From Peribacillus simplex NBRC 15720 = DSM 1321 (GTDB taxonomy: Bacteria; Bacillota; Bacilli; Bacillales; DSM-1321), in the NCBI RefSeq assembly GCF_002243645.1, contig NZ_CP017704.1, positions 2,870,001 to 2,934,000 on the forward strand: 64,000 nt of DNA. The letters run 5' to 3'. The notes under the pieces were generated by a model. That model saw only the letters and a program-made list of their open reading frames with translations, made no database searches and was not told the DNA's origin. The translations under genes and the position numbers were made by a program. Positions 1 through 7,226 of the stretch are shown here, one piece after another. The stretch's first letter is position 1. Each line of letters opens with the position of its first letter.

Positions 1-711
1 ATCAATGCCACAATAAGGCGGAACCCTTCGGGTAAATATTTCATTTCTGTTTTAGCGGAAACCAATGTACCAGTATTTCCTAAAACGAATCGTTCGTGCG
101 GTGTAGATCTTGGTTTGAAGAATTTTGCCATTCTTTCAGATGGTACGGTTTATCAAAACCCAAAATTCTTCCGGACGGTCGAAAAAAAATTGGCCAAAGC
201 ACAACGGATTCTTTCAAGGCGACAAGAAATAGCCTTGAATCAAAATAAACCATTGGCTGAAGCCAAAAACTATCAAAAACAAAAACGAAAAGTGGCCATC
301 CTACACGAAAAAATTTTAAATGCCCGAATGGATTACTTACATAAAGTCTCAACCGAAATCATCAAAAACCACGATGTTATTGGAATGGAAGACTTGCAAG
401 TGTCCAATATGATGAAAGATCACAAACTATCTAAAGTGATTAGTGAAGTATCTTGGTACCAATTCAAAAAAATGTTGGAATACAAAGCAAAATGGTATGG
501 TAAACAAATCGTGACCGTATCTAAAACGTTTGCTTCCAGCCAATTGTGTTCTAGCTGCGGGTACCAAAATAAAGAAGTTAAACATTTGAATCTTCGTGAA
601 TGGGATTGTCCTTCTTGTTCTACTCACCACGATCGAGATATTAACGCAGGACTTAATCTAATGAATGAAGCCATAAGGCTTCTAACCGTAGGAATGACGG
701 GGATAGCCTAA
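1..711 (+). CDS. tnpB: TnpB-family RNA-guided nuclease, 5' end outside window
   Basis: The reading frame is open from base 1, so the N-terminus lies upstream. The visible part carries the RuvC-like triad: [10 protein letters not shown] (first Asp), GMEDLQV (Glu) and DRDINAGLN (last Asp), with a CSSC...CPSC zinc finger between the last two. These are the hallmarks of IS200/IS605/IS1341 TnpB, an omega-RNA-guided DNA endonuclease that helps retain the element. All catalytic residues in view are intact, so this copy looks potentially active. No tnpA is visible. It lies directly upstream of fliW in the same orientation, a place where flagellar hook-junction genes usually sit in Bacillus. Confidence 0.93.
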   Translation: MNATIRRNPSGKYFISVLAETNVPVFPKTNRSCGVDLGLKNFAILSDGTVYQNPKFFRTVEKKLAKAQRILSRRQEIALNQNKPLAEAKNYQKQKRKVAILHEKILNARMDYLHKVSTEIIKNHDVIGMEDLQVSNMMKDHKLSKVISEVSWYQFKKMLEYKAKWYGKQIVTVSKTFASSQLCSSCGYQNKEVKHLNLREWDCPSCSTHHDRDINAGLNLMNEAIRLLTVGMTGIA

Positions 712-794
712 TTAAAAATTGGCCGATAGGCTAATGTTCTTAGGAATCCCCCACTTCAATCAGACCATAAGGTCGATAAGTGGGGGGAGTTCAA
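712..794 (+). mobile_element. Right end of IS200/IS605-type element with omega-RNA 3' hairpin
   Basis: After the tnpB stop comes a nested hairpin: CCCCCACTT at 748-756 pairs with AAGTGGGGG at 778-786, and inside it GACC (763-766) pairs with GGTC (771-774). Such a structure at the 3' end of tnpB is typical of the element right end and of the omega-RNA scaffold. The element probably ends near the TTCAA at 790-794, so the bases that follow would serve as the guide. The exact end is inferred and the left end is not in the window. Confidence 0.65.
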
Positions 795-825
795 TTCCGG
801 ATGAGATAGGGAAGTGAAAACATAG

Positions 826-1269
826 ATGATCATACAAACAAAATTTCATGGCGAAATCGAATTGGCAGAGAAAGAGATTTATGTATTTGAAAGCGGGATA
901 CCAGGATTTTTAGAAGAAAAACAGTTTTGCTTGCTAACTTTGGATGACACGCCCTTTTTCGTCCTCCAATCGACAGAAAAAAAACAGATTGCCTTCATTG
1001 TAACGAATCCTTTTGATGTGTTTCGTGATTATGAAGTGAAGCTTACGGATGAGGTATTATCTTCTTTAAACATAGAAACGGAACTGGAAGTCATTACGTT
1101 CGTCATATTAACGATCCAGGATCCTTTCAATGAAACGACGGCGAATCTTCAGGCCCCCATCATCATAAATAGTTCTAAAAAAACGGGCAAGCAATTTATC
1201 ATGAATGCTAGTGAATACCGTACAAAGCATAGACTGTTTGAACCTCCAGTAGAACAGGGGGGGAAATGA
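826..1269 (+). CDS. fliW: Flagellar assembly factor FliW
   Basis: 147 residues, usual length for FliW. FliW binds flagellin and, when flagellin is secreted, is freed to sequester CsrA away from hag mRNA. The N-terminal [12 protein letters not shown] and the [11 protein letters not shown] segment match the family. ATG follows a GGGAAGTG ribosome site. Its TGA overlaps the csrA start (TGATG), so the two are translationally coupled, as in B. subtilis. The upstream tnpB element may separate it from its usual upstream flagellar promoter. Confidence 0.93.
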   Translation: MIIQTKFHGEIELAEKEIYVFESGIPGFLEEKQFCLLTLDDTPFFVLQSTEKKQIAFIVTNPFDVFRDYEVKLTDEVLSSLNIETELEVITFVILTIQDPFNETTANLQAPIIINSSKKTGKQFIMNASEYRTKHRLFEPPVEQGGK

Positions 1270-1502
1270 TGCTCGTATTGACCAGAAAACCAAATGAAGC
1301 GATCATGATTGGCGATGATATCGAAATTACGATCCTGTCCGTTGAAGGAGAACAAATCAAACTGGGGATCAATGCCCCTAAAAACGTGGATATCCATAGG
1401 AAGGAAGTCTACCTGTCCATCCTGCAGGAAAATAGTGAAGCTTCCAAAACAGAAACCAATCTTCTGGAAGATATAAATGAGTATTTCAAGAAAAAATCGT
1501 AA
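1269..1502 (+). CDS. csrA: Translational regulator CsrA
   Basis: 77 residues from the ATG at 1269, beginning [18 protein letters not shown], the classic CsrA start; an in-frame ATG three bases earlier is possible but would add a Met absent from the family. RNA-binding homodimer that represses hag translation. The conserved [14 protein letters not shown] segment is present and the tail is extended and acidic as in Bacillus. Coupled to fliW and followed by hag, whose leader carries a recognisable CsrA hairpin. Confidence 0.95.
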   Translation: MLVLTRKPNEAIMIGDDIEITILSVEGEQIKLGINAPKNVDIHRKEVYLSILQENSEASKTETNLLEDINEYFKKKS

Positions 1503-1509
1503 TATCCGC

Positions 1510-1536
1510 TAAATATGTTTCCAAGCAGGTCGATAT
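1510..1536 (+). promoter_or_regulatory. Sigma-D promoter of hag
   Basis: TAAA at 1510-1513, 15 bases, then GTCGATAT at 1529-1536, against the sigma-D (FliA-type) consensus TAAA-N15-GCCGATAT: one mismatch. Confidence 0.88.
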
Positions 1537-1547
1537 TAAATATACAA

Positions 1548-1594
1548 CGATGGGCAGTGAAATAGGCGGCCGACTTATTCACTGCCGCCCATCG
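1548..1594 (+). promoter_or_regulatory. Inverted repeat at the 5' end of hag mRNA
   Basis: GATGGGC-AGTGAA on the left pairs with TTCACTGCCGCCCATC on the right. It starts just downstream of the sigma-D promoter, so it would form the extreme 5' end of the hag transcript. It could stabilise the abundant message or act as a terminator for fliW-csrA readthrough; there is no long T-run after it, which favours the former. Confidence 0.6.
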
Positions 1595-1601
1595 TAAACA
1601 A

Positions 1602-1638
1602 CCACATGGACGTGGGGACTTAAGACTCAAGGAGGAAA
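1602..1638 (+). promoter_or_regulatory. CsrA-binding hairpin and Shine-Dalgarno of hag
   Basis: CCAC-ATGGAC-GTGG at 1602-1615 forms a four-pair stem presenting AUGGAC in a six-base loop, the preferred ANGGA-in-loop CsrA site. A second GGA lies in the Shine-Dalgarno AAGGAGGAAA at 1629-1638. This two-site arrangement is the known design of hag repression by CsrA in B. subtilis. Confidence 0.8.
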
Positions 1639-1643
1639 CATAA

Positions 1644-2573
1644 ATGATTATCAATCACAATATCTCAGCTCTAAACACGCACCGTCAATTATCAAGTGCA
1701 ACGAATGCACAATCCAAATCAATGGAGAAACTTGCATCGGGCATGCGCATCAACCGTGCAGGCGATGATGCTGCTGGTCTTGCAATCTCTGAAAAAATGC
1801 GTGGACAAATCCGCGGATTGGACCAAGCTTCCCGTAACTCACAAGATGCTATCTCTTTGATCCAAACAGCTGAAGGTGCATTAAACGAAACTACTGATAT
1901 CCTTCAACGTATGCGTGAACTTGCTACTCAAGCATCAACGGATACTAATACAACTAGTGACCGTGGAGAAATCCAAAAGGAAATGGATTCTTTAACATCT
2001 GAAATCAACCGTATCGGTAATACAACTGAATTCAATACACAGAAATTATTGAATGGCTCAAAAGACTCTAATAATCCTGATGGTACAAGTGCAGGAGTTG
2101 CAGGTGTAGGTCTTCAATTCCAAATTGGAGCAAACGAGAACCAAAGTCTAACACTTGAAATTAAAGATATGCGTGCTGCTGCTCTTGGATTGACTGGTAC
2201 TGCTAATGATCCAGGGTTCACGGCTGCTAATGGCGTAAGTGACGGTACTAATTCTACCGCTAGTGAAGCTGGACTAGATGTTTCTAGTGCTGCTAATGCA
2301 TCAGCTGCAATCACAGCAATCCAAGGAGCAATTGATAACGTATCAGCTGAACGTTCTAAATTAGGTGCTAACCAAAACCGTTTAGAGCATACTATTAACA
2401 ACCTAGGTACTTCTTCTGAAAACCTGACGGCTGCTGAATCACGTGTTCGTGATACAGATATGGCTAAAACAATGATGGAGCAAACTAAAAACTCTATCTT
2501 GGCGCAAGCTTCACAAGCAATGTTGGCTCAAGCAAATTCTGCACCTCAAGGAGTCTTACAACTTCTAAGGTAA
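1644..2573 (+). CDS. hag: Flagellin, reading frame as in unspliced mRNA
   Basis: 309 residues. N-terminal D0/D1 (MIINHNISALNTHRQL, about 1-140), a variable centre and C-terminal D1/D0 (about 220-309) ending APQGVLQLLR. It polymerises into the filament after export with FliS. ATG follows AAGGAGG at optimal spacing. The last codons overlap the predicted 5' splice site of a group I intron: exon 1 likely stops at 2556, and the bases read here as the final Leu-Gln-Leu-Leu-Arg-stop (2556-2573) belong to the intron apart from the first base. The final codons CTA AGG are unusual for such a highly expressed gene, consistent with intron rather than exon origin. See the intron and exon 2 entries for the spliced form. 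Confidence 0.95.
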   Translation: MIINHNISALNTHRQLSSATNAQSKSMEKLASGMRINRAGDDAAGLAISEKMRGQIRGLDQASRNSQDAISLIQTAEGALNETTDILQRMRELATQASTDTNTTSDRGEIQKEMDSLTSEINRIGNTTEFNTQKLLNGSKDSNNPDGTSAGVAGVGLQFQIGANENQSLTLEIKDMRAAALGLTGTANDPGFTAANGVSDGTNSTASEAGLDVSSAANASAAITAIQGAIDNVSAERSKLGANQNRLEHTINNLGTSSENLTAAESRVRDTDMAKTMMEQTKNSILAQASQAMLAQANSAPQGVLQLLR

Positions 2574-2893
2574 ATTTGAAGGGCGTTTTATCTAGTAATG
2601 GATAAAATTATGACTGGGTGAATTGCTGGAACTTCCTAAAGCTGCATCAACCACAACGTAACTGGAAACGGTAAGCGTGAAGGTCTGAAAATGGTGGAGA
2701 TGACATAATGGATAATCAGCAGCCAAGCTCCTTTGAGGAAACTCTGGAGAAGGTTCAACGACTAGGATATACAGTCTAAGGCGAAGGCTATGACAATGAA
2801 ATCCGTAGGGTGGCGGTAGCCATTCGAAGTGCCCAGCCCCTTATAACATAAGGGTGAAGATATAGTCTATTCTATGTTCGAAAGACATAGTCG
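2557..2893 (+). ncRNA. Group I self-splicing intron in the 3' end of hag
   Basis: All four conserved core elements are in order: P (AATTGCTGG, 2621), Q (AATCAGCAGCCAAG, 2714), R (GTTCAACGACTA, 2753) and S (AAGATATAGTC, 2857). Supporting pairings: P1 GTCT (2553-2556) with the guide GGGC (2581-2584) giving the required U-G at the 5' splice site; P2 TTTTATC/GATAAAA (2586-2592/2601-2607); P3 GACTG/CAGTC (2612-2616/2772-2776); P4 GCTG/CAGC (2625/2717); P7 GACTA/TAGTC (2760-2764/2863-2867); P9 CTATGT/ACATAG (2872-2877/2885-2890). A terminal G at 2893 fits the 3' splice site. It has no internal ORF. Presence of the intron core is nearly certain; the exact splice sites are inferred. An alternative pair is 2528/2898 (see findings). 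Confidence 0.92.
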
Positions 2894-2943
2894 CAAAGCA
2901 AGCGAGCCAACAGCCACAAGGAGTTTTACAACTTCTTCGTTAA
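2894..2943 (+). other. hag: hag exon 2 (flagellin C-terminus after splicing)
   Basis: Reads in frame as ...KQASQQPQGVLQLLR followed by TAA at 2941-2943, an authentic flagellin C-terminus of the common Bacillus form QQPQGVLQLLR. Joining base 2556 to 2894 keeps the frame and gives a 320-residue flagellin with a longer tail; joining 2528 to 2899 gives a tail of exactly the unspliced length. It is followed by the transcription terminator, as expected for the true end of hag. Confidence 0.8.
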
Positions 2944-2959
2944 TTTTAGATTACTTGAA

Positions 2960-2990
2960 AGAGACTCTAGTTATACTAGGGTCTCTTTTG
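2960..2990 (+). terminator. hag terminator
   Basis: Twelve-pair stem (AGAGACTCTAGT, 2960-2971, with ACTAGGGTCTCT, 2975-2986) followed by TTTT. Confidence 0.9.
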
Positions 2991-3295
2991 TATTTATGGA
3001 AAGAAAGAACCATGGGGAAAAGTAGAGTTAAGGATGGTGAAAATGAAAAGATCTAAAAAGAATGGAAGTTACATTGGTGATAGTAATTTTATGTACAGAG
3101 CTAATCATGAACAGCCAAAATTACAACTAGGAGGGAATCAGGACGGATAAAGACCAACAAGCACAGAAGAACTTATTCTAACAACATCTTAAAAGCGATC
3201 AAGGAACAGGTTCTTATTTTGGTCGAGATGGAAGTGAGGTTATGAAATGAAAAGGGGAGCACACAGCATACCACCCAAATTATCACGAGGTGGCG
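2991..3295 (+). other. Gap with short ORF and probable decayed coding sequence
   Basis: No recognisable gene. A 35-codon ORF (3043-3150, ATG preceded by AAGGATGGTGAA) starts MKRSKKNGSYIGDSN. In the next frame coding-like peptides continue (KDQQAQKNLF, QHLKSDQGTGSYFGRDGSEV, HTAYHPNYHEVALV), interrupted by TAA and TGA. This looks like a frameshifted gene remnant, perhaps carried in with the adjacent endonuclease gene, but I cannot name it. Confidence 0.3.
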
Positions 3296-4138
3296 TTAGT
3301 TTTGTTTTTTAATTTCTTGCCATTTGTAAGTAACGGACCAATAACTTCTTTTTAGCATCTTTGCAATTTCATTTGTTGTAAAACCATTTTTTTTAAGTTG
3401 TCTTAGTAATTTAATTTCATCTGGAGAATAGGGTTTAGAGCGATCTGAACTGCTGGTAAGAATCGTGTAATCCGGATACTTAGATTTCCATCTGAGTATT
3501 TCTTTTTGATTTCGGAATTCCCAAGAGGTTTTATATAACATAGAAGGACAAGTTTTTGCTACAGGTTCGATTAGTTCGAGGAAACGAAAAGTTTCTTTAA
3601 CAGAAGTAGTTTTTAGAATATATCCATATCCATCCTTACGAGAACTCAGCTTTAAGGATAAATGATATGTGGTAAATATATGTTCCTTTAGTTTCTCTAA
3701 TTCGTCTTTAGGATAACATTGAAGGTAAAGATAAATATGCGGTGTGAGGTATATAATTTTTTTATTATGATTTACCCTGTATGAGATGCTTAATGAGCCA
3801 TCATCCATGTATAGAATAGTTAGGAAATGTGGTAAAAGGCAATTTTCCAGTAATGTGAAAGGGAGATGTTTAGTTCCATCATTGCTGTAAAAGTGTGGGA
3901 ATAAATTCGTAAATAATTCTAAAGAAGCGGAACGGACACATTGGCTTGCCGGAGTGATATACAATAATCCATCAAAAAAGGCAATTTTCCATTTTCGATA
4001 ATCTTCCTGAGATGTGCCGTAGTGTTCCCGATAGCTATTGTTCTTTCTCCTGCTATTTTTATAAATTTTCGTGATTTCACCGTCACTTATAACGCTGGCA
4101 TATAATATATTTTTCTGGATTTCAGTAAGATCAATCAT
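3296..4138 (-). CDS. LAGLIDADG homing endonuclease, free-standing
   Basis: 280 residues from the ATG at 4138, chosen because AAGGAGG sits seven bases upstream; an upstream ATG at 4183 lacks such a site. Two LAGLIDADG motifs are visible: LYASVISDGEI (about residues 12-22) and LTILYMDDGSL (about 110-120), each with its catalytic Asp. The C-terminus (about 230-280) looks like a helix-turn-helix DNA-binding segment. It lies 350 bases from the group I intron and on the opposite strand, so it is not translated from the intron RNA. It most likely cuts intronless hag and drives co-inheritance of the intron. Both motifs are intact, suggesting recent activity. Confidence 0.88.
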   Translation of the reverse strand: MIDLTEIQKNILYASVISDGEITKIYKNSRRKNNSYREHYGTSQEDYRKWKIAFFDGLLYITPASQCVRSASLELFTNLFPHFYSNDGTKHLPFTLLENCLLPHFLTILYMDDGSLSISYRVNHNKKIIYLTPHIYLYLQCYPKDELEKLKEHIFTTYHLSLKLSSRKDGYGYILKTTSVKETFRFLELIEPVAKTCPSMLYKTSWEFRNQKEILRWKSKYPDYTILTSSSDRSKPYSPDEIKLLRQLKKNGFTTNEIAKMLKRSYWSVTYKWQEIKKQN

Positions 4139-4255
4139 GAAAACCTCCTTATATAGAGTGTAAGCTCTTCTTCTTAGTCCCATTTTATATTGTTATCCCC
4201 TCCAATATCAGAATGTTTGTTCTCTATTTAATAATAAATCCTTTGTAGGACACTG

Positions 4256-4280
4256 TAAAGTTCCGTTTTAGAACCGATAT
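4256..4280 (+). promoter_or_regulatory. Sigma-D-like promoter of flaG-fliD-fliS-fliT
   Basis: TAAA at 4256-4259 and ACCGATAT at 4273-4280. The -10 matches GCCGATAT in 7 of 8 positions, but the spacer is 13 rather than 15 bases. The same operon is sigma-D dependent in B. subtilis. Confidence 0.6.
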
Positions 4281-4315
4281 AAAAAGTAAAGATATCATAA
4301 TTGGGGGCTTTTTAG

Positions 4316-4678
4316 ATGTTGGAGAGTTTGTCCACGAATATTCTTTCCTCACAACTTAGAACAGCAATCTCGGAAGGAATCAGTTCATATTATCAGCGGG
4401 ATATGAATACGCTTGCCTATTCGGAACGAAGTGTGGAATCTACTGATGAGCCTTCAAAAGAAAAGGTGCAGGAAGTTGTGGATAGTTTGAACACTTTCCT
4501 GGATCCAATACATACGGCCGTTCGTTTTGAATATCATGAGAAGTTGAATGAGTACTATGTCAAGGTTGTGGATGATGTAACGGATGAGACGATTCGGGAG
4601 ATCCCACCTAAGAAGTTATTGGATTTCTATGCGGCAATGACGGAGTTTGTCGGAATCATGGTGGATGAAAAAATATAG
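4316..4678 (+). CDS. flaG: FlaG family flagellar protein
   Basis: 120 residues, matching YvyC/FlaG. The C-terminal half (FEYHEKLNEYYVKVVDD... IREIPPKKLLDFYAAM) is the FlaG domain signature, linked to filament length control. First gene of a tight four-gene operon with fliD 14 bases downstream. Start ATG follows GGGGGCTTTTTAG. Confidence 0.9.
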   Translation: MLESLSTNILSSQLRTAISEGISSYYQRDMNTLAYSERSVESTDEPSKEKVQEVVDSLNTFLDPIHTAVRFEYHEKLNEYYVKVVDDVTDETIREIPPKKLLDFYAAMTEFVGIMVDEKI

Positions 4679-4692
4679 GCGGGTGATCAATT

Positions 4693-6204
4693 TTGGTACG
4701 AATCAGTGGTTTAGCAAGCGGAATGGACATTGATGAATTAGTTAAGAGCATGATGCAGGCAGAACGAGTGCCATTGGATAAATTAACACAGAAAAAGCAG
4801 TATTCCGAGTGGCAACGGGATGATTACCGCTTGATAAATACATCTTTATCAGAATTGGATACGCTCATTCGTGATGGAATAGGGAAGCAGTCTTCCTTTA
4901 TTAAAAAGAAGGTGTCGGTATCGAATCCAGATGCTGTATCAGTGAGAAATGTGAATTCGACCAGTGATTTTTCCGGGAATATACAAGTGAATGGACTTGC
5001 CAAAGCAGCTACCATGACAAGTACGGAAAAATCAGCTGTTACTGACCCCAAAAAGAAATTATCGGAATTGGGTTTCACGACACCACAAGATATTACGATA
5101 CTGGCCATCAATAAAGACGGCGGTTTTGATACGGAAGTAAAAGATGGAGCAACAGTGGAAAAACCGTACACGCTTACCCTTAATGCGGACGATACGTTAG
5201 AGAGTGTTATAAATAAAATTAATGCTAACTCGGGAGTGACTCTATTTTTCGATGAAACGTCCCAGAAATTTTCCATCACTGCTAAAAATACCGGTGATGT
5301 TAAAGATCGAGCTGAAATTGAATTGGGAGGCACCGGAGATTTTTTTGCTACGTTAAAAATGAGCAGTAACAATGAAGGAACTGGCGGCTCAAAAGGGGGA
5401 AATGCGTCGATTGTTTTTAATGAATTGGAAATTTCCCGGCCTTCGAATACTTTTCAGATTAATGGAGCGGAAATAACGATAAAGCAGAAAACGACGGATA
5501 CCGTCACATTCTCATCAACAACTGATGTGGATGCTATCTTGGATACAATCACACAGTTTGTGAATAAATACAATGAAATCATTAAAAAGGTTCAAGATAA
5601 AACGGGTGAAGCGAAATATCGCTCCTTTACCCCGCTTACCTCTGAGCAAAAGAAGGCAATGACAGAGGACGAAGTGAAGCAGTGGGAAGAAAAAGCGAAG
5701 AGCGGAACGTTAAAAAGCGATTCGACATTAAAAAGTCTTCTGACCACAATGAGGTCATCTCTATACACCTCGGTGGATGGGATCGCAGGAAAAAGCAATC
5801 TCAGCAGTTTGGGAATCACCACGACCAAGAATTACTTGGAGGGCGGTAAATTAACGATTGATGAGGACAAGCTCCGGGCAGCCATTAGTGAGGATCCCAA
5901 TGCGATTTATGATATGTTCATGGCCAATGGAACGGAAAAGAGCGACAAAGGTCTCGCGCGCCGGTTAAGGGATGATATAGAATCATCCATGAAGGTCATT
6001 ACTGAAAAAGCAGGAAAAGCAGGATTTGTTAACAACACTTTTACAATCGGGAAATTGGTCAATGGATTGGATACGAAGATTTCAGCATTTGAAGCAAAGT
6101 TAACTAAACTGGAAACACGCTATTACAACCAGTTCACGGCGATGGAAAAAGCGATTCAAAAGGCAAACAGCCAAAGTGCATCGTTGGCTTCTTATTTTAG
6201 TTAA
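4693..6204 (+). CDS. fliD: Flagellar filament cap protein FliD
   Basis: 503 residues from a TTG start behind GGCGGGTGATC. N-terminus MVRISGLASGMDIDELVKSM is the standard FliD_N motif; C-terminal FliD_C contains the coiled-coil region ending AFEAKLTKLETRYYNQF. The pentameric cap folds flagellin at the filament tip. Length and order (flaG-fliD-fliS-fliT) match B. subtilis. Confidence 0.96.
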   Translation: MVRISGLASGMDIDELVKSMMQAERVPLDKLTQKKQYSEWQRDDYRLINTSLSELDTLIRDGIGKQSSFIKKKVSVSNPDAVSVRNVNSTSDFSGNIQVNGLAKAATMTSTEKSAVTDPKKKLSELGFTTPQDITILAINKDGGFDTEVKDGATVEKPYTLTLNADDTLESVINKINANSGVTLFFDETSQKFSITAKNTGDVKDRAEIELGGTGDFFATLKMSSNNEGTGGSKGGNASIVFNELEISRPSNTFQINGAEITIKQKTTDTVTFSSTTDVDAILDTITQFVNKYNEIIKKVQDKTGEAKYRSFTPLTSEQKKAMTEDEVKQWEEKAKSGTLKSDSTLKSLLTTMRSSLYTSVDGIAGKSNLSSLGITTTKNYLEGGKLTIDEDKLRAAISEDPNAIYDMFMANGTEKSDKGLARRLRDDIESSMKVITEKAGKAGFVNNTFTIGKLVNGLDTKISAFEAKLTKLETRYYNQFTAMEKAIQKANSQSASLASYFS

Positions 6205-6228
6205 GGTAAGGCGGAAAGGAAGTTAAAT

Positions 6229-6630
6229 ATGGCGATAAATAATCCATATCAATCATATCAGCAAAATTCAGTCAATACAGCATCACCGGGAGAGCTTACA
6301 TTAATGCTTTATAATGGCTGCTTGAAGTTCATCATGGTTGGGAAGAAAGCCATTGAAGCTGGTAATATCGAAGCGAAGAATACGAACATCATTAAGGCTC
6401 AAAATATTATCCATGAATTGATGGTAACGCTGAATATGGATGCGGAAGTATCCAAAGATATGATGAGTCTGTATGATTTCATGAACCGGCGTCTGGTAGA
6501 AGCAAATATCAAAAATGATGTTGCTGCTTTGGAAGAGGTGGAGGTACTTGTTACTGAGTTCCGGAATACTTGGAAGGAAGTAATTCTGATCAATCGGAAA
6601 AAACAATTTACCCAAAGCGGTCAAGTGTAA
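6229..6630 (+). CDS. fliS: Flagellin export chaperone FliS
   Basis: 133 residues with the usual opening NPYQSYQQNSVNTASPGELTL reduced here to its key words NPYQSYQQN and SPGELTLMLYNG. It binds the flagellin C-terminus before secretion; the FliS-flagellin-FliW interplay sets free flagellin levels. Any change in the flagellin tail caused by intron splicing would fall in or near the FliS-binding region. Stop overlaps the fliT start. Confidence 0.96.
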   Translation: MAINNPYQSYQQNSVNTASPGELTLMLYNGCLKFIMVGKKAIEAGNIEAKNTNIIKAQNIIHELMVTLNMDAEVSKDMMSLYDFMNRRLVEANIKNDVAALEEVEVLVTEFRNTWKEVILINRKKQFTQSGQV

Positions 6631-6974
6631 TGGTGATTCGAACCTTTCATGATTTGACTGCTGAATTACTTGCCGTTCTGGAAGATCGCACGATTACAGA
6701 ACGTGATGATAAAATAGAAAGGGTCACACAGCTGATTGATCAGCGAGATGGACTTCTTTCTCGAATCAAACTGCCTTTAACTGTTGAAGAGCAGCAGTTG
6801 GGCCGTGCAACCGTGTTGCTTAACCAACAGGTCGATCACTTGCTGAAGCTTCAAAAGCAGGAGATACAGCGGGATATCCAGGAAATAAATAAGAAGAAAC
6901 AATCATCTAATAAATACACGAACCCGTATGAGAGTCTATCAGTGGATGGCATGTTCTACGATAAAAGAAATTGA
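6630..6974 (+). CDS. fliT: Flagellar chaperone FliT
   Basis: 114 residues from the ATG that overlaps the fliS stop (TAATG); B. subtilis FliT is about this length. Predominantly helical and charged, containing ERVTQLIDQRDGLLSRI. In Bacillus the family acts as a FliD chaperone. Weak sequence conservation, so the call leans on operon position. Confidence 0.85.
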   Translation: MVIRTFHDLTAELLAVLEDRTITERDDKIERVTQLIDQRDGLLSRIKLPLTVEEQQLGRATVLLNQQVDHLLKLQKQEIQRDIQEINKKKQSSNKYTNPYESLSVDGMFYDKRN

Positions 6975-6980
6975 TTACCC

Positions 6981-7006
6981 AACCGTTTGGACTCCAAATG
7001 GTTTTT
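6981..7006 (+). terminator. Terminator after fliT
   Basis: AACCGTTTGG (6981-6990), three-base loop, CCAAATGGTT (6994-7003), then T-run. Confidence 0.75.
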
Positions 7007-7155
7007 ATGTTAATTATTTTTAAATTTTCTGTAAATAATATAGGCTTAATTTTTTCTTTATGGCATAGCATTTGATATAATGAAGCTAGGGCAGACATCA
7101 ACCCTTTCCAAACCTTCCGACAATTGTTTCATTATTTCGACATATTTCATGATGT

Positions 7156-7181
7156 GTTTCTAAAGGAAACCGGAGGGGTAT
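7156..7181 (+). promoter_or_regulatory. Possible sigma-B promoter of hpf
   Basis: GTTT at 7156-7159 and GGGTAT at 7176-7181; spacer is 16 bases, slightly longer than usual for sigma-B. hpf is a known sigma-B/sigma-H target in B. subtilis. A TATAAT at 7076-7081 further upstream may serve a housekeeping promoter. Confidence 0.4.
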
Positions 7182-7226
7182 TGTAGAATCTAACTGTATA
7201 GTCTTAATTTAAGGAGGACTCACTTT

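Noticed and set aside
2616-2620. GGGTG as internal guide pairing with CACCT of hag
   Set aside because: It pairs well, but it lies between P3 and P4, where the conserved joining segment belongs, so it cannot be the P1 strand.
2874-3056. 60-codon ORF over the intron 3' end and hag terminator
   Set aside because: It overlaps P9, exon 2 and the terminator in a frame unrelated to flagellin, with no ribosome site.
4139-4183. Fifteen-codon N-terminal extension of the endonuclease
   Set aside because: The strong AAGGAGG lies inside this extension and points to the ATG at 4138.
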